Positions 53,192 through 61,022 of a DNA stretch of 64,000 bases are shown piece by piece (within the stretch, counting starts at the first letter, position 1; every line of letters starts with the position of its first letter). Source of the DNA: Flavobacterium profundi (GTDB lineage: Bacteria; Bacteroidota; Bacteroidia; Flavobacteriales; Flavobacteriaceae); the NCBI RefSeq assembly GCF_006491645.1, contig NZ_VDCZ01000002.1:1-64000 (forward strand), given 5' to 3'. The notes below the pieces were generated by a model. That model was not told the DNA's origin. It saw only the letters and a program-made list of their open reading frames with translations, and ran no database searches. The position numbers and the translations under genes were made by a program.

Positions 53192-53208
53192 ATCAAACGA
53201 CGTGCCAA
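53192..53208 (-). promoter_or_regulatory. sigma-54-like -24/-12 promoter
   Basis: Minus strand TTGGCACGTCGTTTGAT compares with the sigma-54 consensus YTGGCACGrnnnTTGCW; the GG at -24 is exact and the -12 reads TTGA in place of TTGC. The ATG of the 52469 gene is about 30 bp further on. No enhancer-binding regulator is in the window. Confidence 0.5.
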
Positions 53209-53316
53209 TTTTGTAGTCTTAATAGTATAAAAATTACTTCTTTTTTATAAATAAAAAATTCAAAAAAATAACTAAAAGATTATGCTAAAAAGTGAAGTTG
53301 CAACTACTATTGACCG

Positions 53317-53520
53317 ATGGATATACTAAAAGATACAAGTGTTTTTAAACTACTTCCTGTAGGAGTATGCCTTGTTGCACTTGTAAATTTCAAAAATGCT
53401 GCAGGAGTATGCTTATTTACACTTGCAAATTTCAAAAATACTGTAGGAGTATGCTTATTTACACTTGTAAATTTCAAAAATACTGTAGGAGTAGGCTTAT
53501 TTGCACTTGTTTATAAGTAG
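53317..53520 (+). CDS. 67-aa ORF made of a 14-residue repeat
   Basis: An ATG-initiated frame of 67 residues. A 42-bp unit starts at 53361, 53403, 53445 and 53487, translating to GVCLVALVNFKNAA, GVCLFTLANFKNTV, GVCLFTLVNFKNTV and GVGLFALVYK. The unit is a multiple of three, the frame is kept, and the product is hydrophobic with repeated Cys. Whether it is translated is unknown; it has no obvious promoter box, and the repeat alone could be non-coding. Confidence 0.4.
   Translation: MDILKDTSVFKLLPVGVCLVALVNFKNAAGVCLFTLANFKNTVGVCLFTLVNFKNTVGVGLFALVYK
53361..53520 (+). repeat. 42-bp tandem repeat (3.8 copies)
   Basis: Near-identical units with AGGAGTATGC followed by CTTGTAAATTTCAAAAAT; most differences are single-base. 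No unique spacers, so it is not a CRISPR. Confidence 0.85.
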
Positions 53521-53592
53521 GATACAGTGGTTTTAATTTTTAAAAATGCTATCCGTTTGGTTTAACCTGATTATATTTTAAAAAATTAAACA

Positions 53593-55101
53593 CTACATCT
53601 CTGGATACGTATTTCCCTTAGCTACATTAGTTAATGTTACGCTAAAGGGTTTAGGGCATTCCGAACATTTATTACCAGAAAGGGTTCTAAAGCCATTAAT
53701 TTGTACCAATAAAGGAATGTCGCAATTTTCCTGACTGCAATTGTCTTCCCAAGTGGAATTGATATGAAACCAAGTGTCGAAACCTACTTGGCAATCGATC
53801 GCTTTGCAATTCATATACGTAACATCTATGGCTGGAATGATTCGGAACTCTTCTCTTGGATCGGGTGCCCAACCAAATCCGGTTCCAAAACCGTATTGGA
53901 TATTAGGTTCTTGGTTAGGGGCTAAAACTTTTACATCTTTTGCTTGGCAATTGGTAAAAGTAATAGCCATGCCCCAAGCACTGTAGCCGGCACTCTGTAG
54001 ATCTTGTGGTTGAATAGCTTTAATATTTTCTACTGTGCAGTCATTTATGCTTACTTTTATTCCATATACTTCTAATCCTGTAGCTTTGGCACCTGTATTG
54101 GTTCCCCAACCGTCAATAATGGCTTCCGCATGAAAGCGGTTAACCACTACATTCGAATTGAGGAAGATAGACATTCCATGGCAATCATCACAACAGCCTG
54201 TCATACCTACCGATTCGCAATCATTGAATTCTAAATGGGAAGAAAACCACGGGCAAAATCCGATAACGGTATGCCCTAAGGTTGTCGTTTTTCCTTGATA
54301 ATGGGATGCAAAATGCAAGGCTTTACAACCAGTACTGCTGCAATTTTTGGAACCAATATAACTGTACCCTTGGGTAGAACCGTCGTAATTGGTAAAATCA
54401 CTCATGGTGCAATTGGTTAAGGTTGCATTTTCGGTTTCTATTAATTGAATTCCCGCACAGGAAGAAGAGGTTACTTTCAGATCATTAACGTTACAATTGG
54501 TTAAGGTAATGTTTTCTGCCGTGTTGATATGAAAACCACCCGGACTCACATTGGCTTCTGTAAGGTTTTCGTATTTTATTTTTTCAATAGTTATGTTTTC
54601 AATTAGTAAATCGGAGACATTTTGGGCACAAATGCCATACAAACTTGTTCCTGAAAGAGTTCCATTTACGATTTCGGTTTGATTTACTTTTTTATGTTTG
54701 CTTGGATTTAAAAACACCGTATTCGGATTTAGAATTGAAATCCCCGTACAATTGTTTGTAATGTCTTTATTTTCTACTTTTAATGTAAATCCGTTTAAAT
54801 CTAGGATTACATTGGAACACTGAATCGTAATAGCAGCCGTGTTTGGCAAAGCTTCCCAAGTAATATCATTTGAAAAGGTATAATGACCTTCTTTGTAAAT
54901 AAGAATACCTGCTGCTGGAATGCTTTTAATTTCAAACGTTTCTTGTTGCCAAGCCTCTTGATGGGGTTGCACCTTATGATTGAGTTCGTAAATAGCAGGA
55001 GTGCTATTGTATTTTTTAAATAAAGCTTCTTTGTTAATGGGTTTAAAAATATCATGTGAGAAAATTTCTTTTACCACTTGATGCGAGCGTTCTAATAGCA
55101 T
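53593..55101 (-). CDS. Cys-rich right-handed parallel beta-helix protein
   Basis: 502 residues from the ATG at 55101; the TTG at 55146 overlaps the -7 box and is rejected. After a helical N-terminus (about 1-50) comes a beta-helix region (about 55-470) with repeated short units such as VILDLNGFTLKV, LLIENITIEKIKYEN, ITLTNCNVNDLKVTSS, ATLTNCTMSDFTNY and VSINDCTVENIKA. Many Cys and the cluster GCCDDCHGM suggest metal or disulfides. No signal peptide, so it may be cytoplasmic. The promoter carries the AGGTAAAAATACCT palindrome shared with the 59850 gene. Confidence 0.8.
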   Translation of the reverse strand: MLLERSHQVVKEIFSHDIFKPINKEALFKKYNSTPAIYELNHKVQPHQEAWQQETFEIKSIPAAGILIYKEGHYTFSNDITWEALPNTAAITIQCSNVILDLNGFTLKVENKDITNNCTGISILNPNTVFLNPSKHKKVNQTEIVNGTLSGTSLYGICAQNVSDLLIENITIEKIKYENLTEANVSPGGFHINTAENITLTNCNVNDLKVTSSSCAGIQLIETENATLTNCTMSDFTNYDGSTQGYSYIGSKNCSSTGCKALHFASHYQGKTTTLGHTVIGFCPWFSSHLEFNDCESVGMTGCCDDCHGMSIFLNSNVVVNRFHAEAIIDGWGTNTGAKATGLEVYGIKVSINDCTVENIKAIQPQDLQSAGYSAWGMAITFTNCQAKDVKVLAPNQEPNIQYGFGTGFGWAPDPREEFRIIPAIDVTYMNCKAIDCQVGFDTWFHINSTWEDNCSQENCDIPLLVQINGFRTLSGNKCSECPKPFSVTLTNVAKGNTYPEM

Positions 55102-55404
55102 AGGTATACATTTGGTTACTACAAGGAAAACCTTGATTGTTGACAAATCTATAGCAATTTAATAAGTTGGCTATAGGTAAAAATACCTGTTTTTGAAGGT
55201 AAAGTGGAAAAGAAAATATTAGGAAGAGAATTTTTAACTGCTGTAATTCTAGATGTTTTTTACACTAATAGTGCGTAATTAGCTGAGTTGATAAAGTGAA
55301 TCCGTATTATCAAGATTTTGGTAACGGATTGTACCCGAGGCTTTAGCCGAATTGACGAAGTAAATCAGCGCTAGCGGGGTGAATTATTGGTATTTGGTTA
55401 CTAT
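55102..55404. other. 303-bp intergenic region
   Basis: Contains the beta-helix gene's operator/promoter (55144-55188). From 55260 to 55390 the DNA carries AACGG/GAGGC-type segments similar in flavour to the 55707-55842 element. No gene is seen. Confidence 0.6.
55144..55188 (-). promoter_or_regulatory. palindromic operator and -7 element before the beta-helix gene
   Basis: Palindrome AGGTAAAAATACCT (55175-55188, half-sites AGGTA-N4-TACCT) centred at 55181.5. The minus-strand -7 element TAGATTTG lies at 55151-55144, TTTG starting 34.5 bp from the centre. The same palindrome and the same spacing occur before the 59850 gene. The predicted start is near 55140. Confidence 0.75.
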
Positions 55405-55698
55405 TTAAGCATCAAATTCCACATAATGAATTAATCGGTTACATTTTTTTTCAAGAGTAGGATATTGAGGCGATACATCTTCCATAAATTCTTTTATCAA
55501 GAAAGCTTCCATAAAATATTCGAAACCAGGACATTTCTTTTCTGTGACTTCAAAAGTTTTCCATTCCAACTCATCTTCTGTTAAATTCAGGATAGTAACT
55601 TCTGAATCAGGAAGAAACTGACCATCAATTCTTTTAACATAAAGAACAGATGCTTCATTGATTTTCTCAATGTTTTGTAAATACTCTATTAGTTTCAT
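55405..55698 (-). CDS. small hypothetical protein
   Basis: 97 residues from the ATG at 55698; the longer frame to 55773 runs through repeat-like DNA. Acidic, alpha/beta, with MKLIEYLQNIEKINEASVLYVKRIDGQFLP and CPGFEYFMEAFLIKEFMEDVS. Similar small proteins seem common in flavobacterial genomes, but no function is known. It lies among two other unknown genes and inter-gene repeats. Confidence 0.6.
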   Translation of the reverse strand: MKLIEYLQNIEKINEASVLYVKRIDGQFLPDSEVTILNLTEDELEWKTFEVTEKKCPGFEYFMEAFLIKEFMEDVSPQYPTLEKKCNRLIHYVEFDA

Positions 55699-55706
55699 CA
55701 AATGTT

Positions 55707-55842
55707 GGGTAACGGTTTGTGATTTTACGTTCGGGCGGGTTTCGGAGTACAAAACTGTCAATGTGTACAGCACTTAAATAGAAGCACAAAGCTCCAAGTT
55801 TGTAAGTCAGCCTGACTGATGTAAAACCGCTGTTATCGATAG
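55707..55842. repeat. about 136-bp inter-gene element with imperfect inverted ends
   Basis: Starts GTAACGGTTTGTGATTTTAC and ends GTAAAACCGCTGTTATCGAT, so the ends are imperfectly inverted (AACGGTTT...TTTTAC versus GTAAAACCGCTGTT). The inside contains the 11-bp palindrome GTCAGCCTGAC at 55806-55816. It separates two unknown small genes. Confidence 0.5.
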
Positions 55843-55845
55843 GTT

Positions 55846-56301
55846 TTATTTTCTTTTAGTAATTCGTTTCACAAATTTCGGATTTTGTTCAATTCCTTTT
55901 ATAAATTCAGATTCAAAGCTCCTAATTGTTATCAACTCAAAGTTAACAAAAAAAAAGTGTTTTAATCCGTTTTCTTTCAAAATCTGATTCCGATTTTTTT
56001 CAGGTAATCTTTCAATCTCAAGAGTATTTGATATGGATTTTTCGAATTGGTAAATTCGTAATTGCCTTGTATTTAGCTCAATTATCCTTTTTAGTCCGTT
56101 CAAATCAGTTTGGACATCCATTTCCATTTGACGAACAGACAGATTTTTGAATTCAGTTCCGTTTTGAGTTTTGAAATCAGTTTTCCACCATTCAATTGCT
56201 TCATTTGGTACAAACTTGTGTATAAAGATAGCATTAAAATCCTTATCGAGAAGGTCCCATATTTCTTCGTTAGAATTTATTTCAAATGTTAGTTCATTCA
56301 T
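55846..56301 (-). CDS. hypothetical protein
   Basis: 151 residues, not recognised. No membrane segment or signal. N-terminus MNELTFEINSNEEIWDLLDKDFNAIFIHKF, a basic C-terminus (FVKRITKRK). Helix-rich and strongly charged. It stands in the accessory-looking stretch between the beta-helix gene and recG. Confidence 0.55.
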   Translation of the reverse strand: MNELTFEINSNEEIWDLLDKDFNAIFIHKFVPNEAIEWWKTDFKTQNGTEFKNLSVRQMEMDVQTDLNGLKRIIELNTRQLRIYQFEKSISNTLEIERLPEKNRNQILKENGLKHFFFVNFELITIRSFESEFIKGIEQNPKFVKRITKRK

Positions 56302-56456
56302 TTTTAAATTAGGTACAACTTTTAGTGGCTTATCGAGTCTGCGAGCTTCGGAACCGATTATTTTCTGTTAAAGATAAAATTTCTAGTGAAATGTAAGTGA
56401 GAATTTACTGTAAAATTCGCAATCTTACCAAACGCTTTTTAGCAAATGACTTTTAT

Positions 56457-56885
56457 TTAATTATTTTTTAGTTTTTTTGATTCAACACGCGATCCAATTT
56501 CCAATTCAACCTGTAATTCAGCCTTTAACTTTTTTGAAATCCTTTCTATTTCTAAATTATCCATTTCAAATTTTATAGATGTCTTTTTAAAAAATTCTTC
56601 TTTTTTTGCTCCTGATGGAAGATAATATCCACCATTTCCAGGAACTGGTATTGTGGTATCATATGTGATAAGTATAACTTTTGAGTTTGAATCGTTCTCA
56701 AGTAAATCAAAATAAAATTGATTATCCAATATTAATAGCTTCGGTTCTACAGACTTATTAAAGAGAAGTTTTTCAAACCATTCAATAATTTCTTGAACCT
56801 CTGATACTAATATACTTACATTATCAAAAAAAATATTTCCTAAATTTAGATACAATCTTAAACTGGTTATTTCCGATTGCAACAT
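56457..56885 (-). CDS. hypothetical protein
   Basis: 142 residues, not recognised. The central part SKVILITYDTTIPVPGNGGYYLPSGAKKEEFFKKTSIKFEM suggests an alpha/beta core; the C-terminal helix is highly charged (ISKKLKAELQVELEIGSRVESKKLKNN). The 252 bp to recG contain no gene. Confidence 0.55.
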   Translation of the reverse strand: MLQSEITSLRLYLNLGNIFFDNVSILVSEVQEIIEWFEKLLFNKSVEPKLLILDNQFYFDLLENDSNSKVILITYDTTIPVPGNGGYYLPSGAKKEEFFKKTSIKFEMDNLEIERISKKLKAELQVELEIGSRVESKKLKNN

Positions 56886-57137
56886 GAATCCAGTAATTTC
56901 AGAGTCGTCAAAATATTTTAAATCAAAATTTAAAACTTCGTTATTTTTTCCTTTAAAAATCCTAATAGTCCTTTTCAGTTAAATAACAACTTGTTTATAG
57001 GTCTAACAAAATTAAATCAATAATGTTAAAATTATCGTGATTGATCTTAAGTTTGTCATTTTACACTCACAAATCTAAAGTATCTACTTTACATTTACAA
57101 CAGGTAGATAGGCTTGTTTTTATTTTAATACACAATA

Positions 57138-59675
57138 TTAACTGATATAATTCCAAATGTTTTTCTTTTTGCTTACTTCTATAAAAGCTTTTCGGAGGGC
57201 TTCATGAACTGGTTTTTCCATCGCTGCATCCTCTTTGAGAAGTTGGATCGCTTTATGTCGGGCCAATTGTAGAATTTCTTTGTCTTTTACAATATCTGCA
57301 ATTTGTAAATTTAAAACGCCACTTTGTTGTTTGCCCATGATATCACCAGGACCACGTAATTTTAAATCCACTTCAGAAATTTCAAATCCGTCATTGGTAC
57401 GCACCATCGTTTCCATTCTAATTTTACTGTCTTCACTTAGTTTAAAACCAGTCATCAAAATACAATAACTTTGTTCGGCCCCACGACCCACGCGACCGCG
57501 CAACTGATGCAACTGAGACAATCCAAAACGTTCTGCACTTTCAATCACCATAACCGATGCGTTTGGAACATTAACACCCACTTCAATCACCGTTGTTGCC
57601 ACCATGATATTGGTTTTACCCGCTGCAAAGCGACGCATTTCTTCTTCTTTATCGGCTGGTTTCATTTGGCCATGAACAATGGAAATGGAATAGTGCGGGA
57701 GAGGAAAATCTCTTGAAATGCTTTCATAACCGTCCATTAAATCTTTATAATCCATTTTTTCTGATTCTTGAATTAATGGATAAACAATATAGACTTGTCG
57801 TCCTTTGGCTATTTCATCTTTTAAAAAACGCCAAACTTTCAAGCGATTACTATCATACCGATGTACCGTTTGAATGGGTTTTCGACCAGCAGGTAATTCA
57901 TCAATAACCGAAATATCCAAATCTCCATACAAACTCATGGCAAGTGTACGTGGAATAGGCGTAGCGGTCATGACTAAAATGTGCGGTGGAATAGTGGCCC
58001 CACCAACCTCCTCAGAAGGGAGGCTTTGCAATACGTGTTCAATTTTATTTAAAACAGCTGTAGTATTTCCAATTACTTCTTCATTAGTAAATCTAATTAC
58101 TTTGAATCCTAATTCATTTAATATTTCTGTTCTTAATTCATCAGCTTCTTTTTGCTCTTGTAATTGATGATAACCACCATCAACTTCTATAATCAAATTC
58201 TTTTCAAGATTGACGAAGTCAACAATAAAAATATCTATAATATGTTGTCGTCTAAATTTATAATTCAATTTTTTATTTCTCAAAAATTCCCAAAGTATAG
58301 ATTCTGCTTGTGTAGCTTTCTTTTTATTGTTAATTTTTCTTTCTTTTAATAATGCATAAGTTGAGGGTCTAGCAGTTTGGTACTTTTGTAGCACTTTTTC
58401 TACTTCCTTCCTTTGGAAGGATTGAGGTAGGCTCCCTTTTTTCCATAATTTGCTACGTTGTTCCACTCCAAAACGATGTTGTTCGTCTATAATGGCTAAA
58501 CCAAGGTTATTAAAAATCACTTTATCTTCTAGTAACGCATGTGTACCAATAAGAATGTCTAAAGAACCGTTTTCAAGTGCTTCATGAATCACTTTTCGTT
58601 CTTTTGTTTTGGTTGACCCTGTTAAAATTTGAATGTTGATATTTAAGTTTTTCGCTAATTCGGTCAAACCAATGTAATGTTGGGTAGCTAAAATTTCAGT
58701 AGGAGCCATCAAACAACTTTGAAAGCCGTTATCTTTAGCCATAAGCATACAAAGTAAGGCCACAATTGTTTTTCCCGAACCAACATCACCTTGTAGCAGA
58801 CGGTTCATTTGTGCATTGCTACCTAAATCGTTGCGTATTTCTTTAATAACTCTTTTTTGAGCATTGGTTAGTTCGAAAGGCAAATGATTGTTGTAAAAAT
58901 TGGTAAAATTTTCTCCAATAGTTTTAAAAGGCAGTCCTTTAATTTTATGCTTACGAATGAGATTTTTAGTAATCAATTGCAATTGAATGAAAAATAATTC
59001 TTCAAATTTCAATCGAAATTGCGCTTTGGATAATAAATCTTGGTTTTTCGGAAAGTGAATATTAAATAAAGCTTCTTTTTTAGAAAGCAATTTTAATTCG
59101 TCAAGTAAATAATTAGGTAAGGTTTCAGAAAACAGTACATGCGTTTCAATAAAAAGTTGTTGCATGAGTTTGTTAATCACTCGATTTGAAATCCCTTTGT
59201 TGGCTAATTTTTCTGTACTTGGGTAAACCGGTTGCATAGCCGATCGCAAACTCGCTTTATGTTCGGCAAGTACTTCCATTTCAGGGTGTGCCATATTAAA
59301 GGTGCTTCCAAACTGAGTCACTTTTCCAAAAATAACGTATACTTCATTCAGTTTTAAACTTTCTCTGATCCATTTATGACCTTGAAACCAAACCAATTCC
59401 ATTTCTCCAGTATCATCGATAAAGGTAGCGACTAAGCGTTTGCCTCTTTTTTGTTCTACTGTTTTAATATGGATGATTTTTCCAATAATTTGAACTTCGG
59501 AGTTGTTATTTTGTAGTTGATTGATTTTGAAATAGCGCGTTCGGTCGATGTATCGATTGGGAAACAAATGAATTAAATCACCATATTTATGAATATTGAG
59601 TTCCTTTCGAAGTAAATCCCCTCGATTGGGACCCACTCCTTTTAAATATTCAATAGGTGTTTCTAATAAATTCAT
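57138..59675 (-). CDS. recG: ATP-dependent DNA helicase RecG with in-frame DUF559 insertion
   Basis: 845 residues from the ATG at 59675 (a TTG at 59699 opens the frame but gives no better start). RecG reverses stalled forks and migrates Holliday junctions. Helicase motifs are intact: Walker A GDVGSGKT, DEQHRFGVEQRS (motif II), MTATPIPRTLA (III), TTVIEVGVNVPNASVM (V), LHQLRGRVGRG (VI). Residues 414-560 are an extra 147-residue segment between motifs II and III; without it the length is about 698, normal for RecG. The insert is a DUF559 nuclease-like domain. Confidence 0.93.
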   Translation of the reverse strand: MNLLETPIEYLKGVGPNRGDLLRKELNIHKYGDLIHLFPNRYIDRTRYFKINQLQNNNSEVQIIGKIIHIKTVEQKRGKRLVATFIDDTGEMELVWFQGHKWIRESLKLNEVYVIFGKVTQFGSTFNMAHPEMEVLAEHKASLRSAMQPVYPSTEKLANKGISNRVINKLMQQLFIETHVLFSETLPNYLLDELKLLSKKEALFNIHFPKNQDLLSKAQFRLKFEELFFIQLQLITKNLIRKHKIKGLPFKTIGENFTNFYNNHLPFELTNAQKRVIKEIRNDLGSNAQMNRLLQGDVGSGKTIVALLCMLMAKDNGFQSCLMAPTEILATQHYIGLTELAKNLNINIQILTGSTKTKERKVIHEALENGSLDILIGTHALLEDKVIFNNLGLAIIDEQHRFGVEQRSKLWKKGSLPQSFQRKEVEKVLQKYQTARPSTYALLKERKINNKKKATQAESILWEFLRNKKLNYKFRRQHIIDIFIVDFVNLEKNLIIEVDGGYHQLQEQKEADELRTEILNELGFKVIRFTNEEVIGNTTAVLNKIEHVLQSLPSEEVGGATIPPHILVMTATPIPRTLAMSLYGDLDISVIDELPAGRKPIQTVHRYDSNRLKVWRFLKDEIAKGRQVYIVYPLIQESEKMDYKDLMDGYESISRDFPLPHYSISIVHGQMKPADKEEEMRRFAAGKTNIMVATTVIEVGVNVPNASVMVIESAERFGLSQLHQLRGRVGRGAEQSYCILMTGFKLSEDSKIRMETMVRTNDGFEISEVDLKLRGPGDIMGKQQSGVLNLQIADIVKDKEILQLARHKAIQLLKEDAAMEKPVHEALRKAFIEVSKKKNIWNYIS
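57996..58436 (-). mobile_element. DUF559 domain insertion element inside recG
   Basis: 441 bp (147 codons) read in frame. Core motifs: KATQAESILWEFLRNKKLNYKFRRQHIIDIF, IVDFV, LIIEVDGGYHQ (E-x-D) and LNELGFKVIRFTNEEVIGN, the pattern of the DUF559 family related to Vsr/restriction endonucleases. Ends are palindromic: CCTTCC-AAA-GGAAGG at 58406-58420 and CCTCC-N7-GGAGG at 58007-58023. There is no transposase gene, so it may move with help or by homing. Confidence 0.85.
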
Positions 59676-59763
59676 GTTTACTGTCAATGTCAATATCAAA
59701 AGCGAAGATAAAGTATAATTTAAGAATAATAAAATGTACTTTTTATATTAACAAATTAAAAAC

Positions 59764-59808
59764 AGGTAAAAATACCTATATGGGATTTTTTTAGATGTAC
59801 TACTTTTA
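59764..59808 (+). promoter_or_regulatory. palindromic operator and -7 element before the Cys-rich membrane protein
   Basis: Palindrome AGGTAAAAATACCT (59764-59777) centred at 59770.5, with flanks AAC and ATA. The -7-like TACTTTTA lies at 59801-59808 (last base A for G), TTTA starting 34.5 bp from the centre, the same spacing as before the beta-helix gene. Predicted transcript start near 59812, 38 nt before the ATG. Confidence 0.75.
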
Positions 59809-59849
59809 TGACAGTAAATTTTCATGCTCTAACAGACAAATAAGGCATT

Positions 59850-60323
59850 ATGGAAACTAGTAAAAATACAACCTGTACTTGTAATTCTTCTTCTTGTCCT
59901 AATCAAGAGAAGTTACAATGGAATACGTTTAGAAAAGCATTGCGATCCATTCCAAGCTTTACAGTAAGTATTCTTATTGCTTTCTTTCCTAAATGCCCTG
60001 TTTGTTGGGCGATTTACATGAGTATGTTAGGTAGTATTGGTATTACCGAAATGCCTTACATGCAATGGTTATTACCGGTTTTTATTATTTTCTTAGCGAT
60101 ACATCTCGGCTTGTTGTTTCGAAAAATTCCTACAAGAGGTTATGGACCTTTTCTTATTAGTATAGTGGGTTTTTGTATTATGATTCCAAGTAAATTAGTT
60201 TTTAATTTACCAGATTGGATAACCGTATTAGGAATGTCTTTCGTGTTGATTGGGTCTTTATGGAATAATTTTAAGACGCCTTACCCTAATTTTTTGAAAC
60301 AGAATTTGTCGTATAAAAATTAA
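59850..60323 (+). CDS. Cys-rich membrane protein, MerC-like
   Basis: 157 residues. The N-terminus carries TTCTCNSSSCPNQ (Cys 9, 11, 16) before a helical membrane part with about four helices. A CPVC motif in FFPKCPVCWAIYMSMLGSIGI lies in the first helix, recalling the MerC family of metal carriers. Ends with FLKQNLSYKN. The substrate is unknown. It carries the AGGTAAAAATACCT operator shared with the beta-helix gene 4.7 kb away. Confidence 0.75.
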   Translation: METSKNTTCTCNSSSCPNQEKLQWNTFRKALRSIPSFTVSILIAFFPKCPVCWAIYMSMLGSIGITEMPYMQWLLPVFIIFLAIHLGLLFRKIPTRGYGPFLISIVGFCIMIPSKLVFNLPDWITVLGMSFVLIGSLWNNFKTPYPNFLKQNLSYKN

Positions 60324-60391
60324 AACTAACTTTTTTTGAGAAATATCATTTAGAAATTATAGATAGTTTTTTGCCAACTAAATGATAGAAT

Positions 60392-60420
60392 ATCCAGATT
60401 TTCATATTGAAAATCTGGAT
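60392..60420. terminator. bidirectional intrinsic terminator
   Basis: Perfect 13-bp stem ATCCAGATTTTCA (60392-60404) with TGAAAATCTGGAT (60408-60420), 3-nt loop, then a T-rich run. Confidence 0.9.
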
Positions 60421-60425
60421 TTATT

Positions 60426-61022
60426 TTATTTACTAGGAGCGATTGCAATCCTTTTTAAGTCAGTATTGAGGGCTTTTAAGTTTTGATTGGCTTCCATTTT
60501 TGTGTTTTTATCTACATTAGGATTTAGTAATACCTTATAATTAACCGCCATCTCTTGTTTTAAATTATCAATTCCTGTAATTCTTTCTTCAGTAGAATTT
60601 GCGATAGTTAAAGTAGCTTTTATACTGTCTAAAGCTTGATTTTGTTTGTCGATAATTTCCTGCATGGCATTTTGAATAGAGTCTTCGTTCGTTTTAGGAG
60701 CTGAAATTAAATTTTCTATTTCATCTGCATTTTGAGCAATTTCTTTCGTAAATTCTTCCATATTATTATTAGAAAGCTGAGTAACACTTTCATGTAGTTT
60801 TGCGTTTTGATTGAAAAGTGGAAAGGAAATAAAACCGTTAACAAGTACCATGAAAACAGTCATTAACATAAAACGCCAAATCATTTTAATAATTAAAGGT
60901 CTTGGTTCTTGTTCTCTTTTTTGTTCTGCTCTTAAGAGAAAAAAAGTAAGCAATACTAGCAGAAAGCTAAAGCCAGTCATACCATAGCCTAGAATTTTCA
61001 GAACGTCTAAATTTTCAAACAT
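60426..61022 (-). CDS. hypothetical membrane protein
   Basis: 198 residues. Two N-terminal membrane helices (about 9-28 and 46-66) are followed by an acidic helical region with repeated Asn, Glu and Lys (ITGIDNLKQEMAVNYKVLLNPNVDKNTKMEANQNLKAL). Not recognised. Possible sensor or scaffold with a long coiled tail. It is convergent with the 59850 gene across a strong terminator. Confidence 0.7.
   Translation of the reverse strand: MFENLDVLKILGYGMTGFSFLLVLLTFFLLRAEQKREQEPRPLIIKMIWRFMLMTVFMVLVNGFISFPLFNQNAKLHESVTQLSNNNMEEFTKEIAQNADEIENLISAPKTNEDSIQNAMQEIIDKQNQALDSIKATLTIANSTEERITGIDNLKQEMAVNYKVLLNPNVDKNTKMEANQNLKALNTDLKRIAIAPSK

Larger units (their letters stand above)
53153..53592. other. 440-bp intergenic region with repeat ORF
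   Basis: Holds a sigma-54-like promoter (53192-53208) and the 42-bp repeat ORF (53317-53520). Nothing else is apparent. Confidence 0.6.

Noticed and set aside
53361..53520. CRISPR-like repeat
   Set aside because: Units are contiguous with no variable spacers.
55102..55146. TTG start of the beta-helix gene giving a hydrophobic N-terminus
   Set aside because: It overlaps the -7 element TAGATTTG and lies before the predicted transcript start, so it cannot be in the message.
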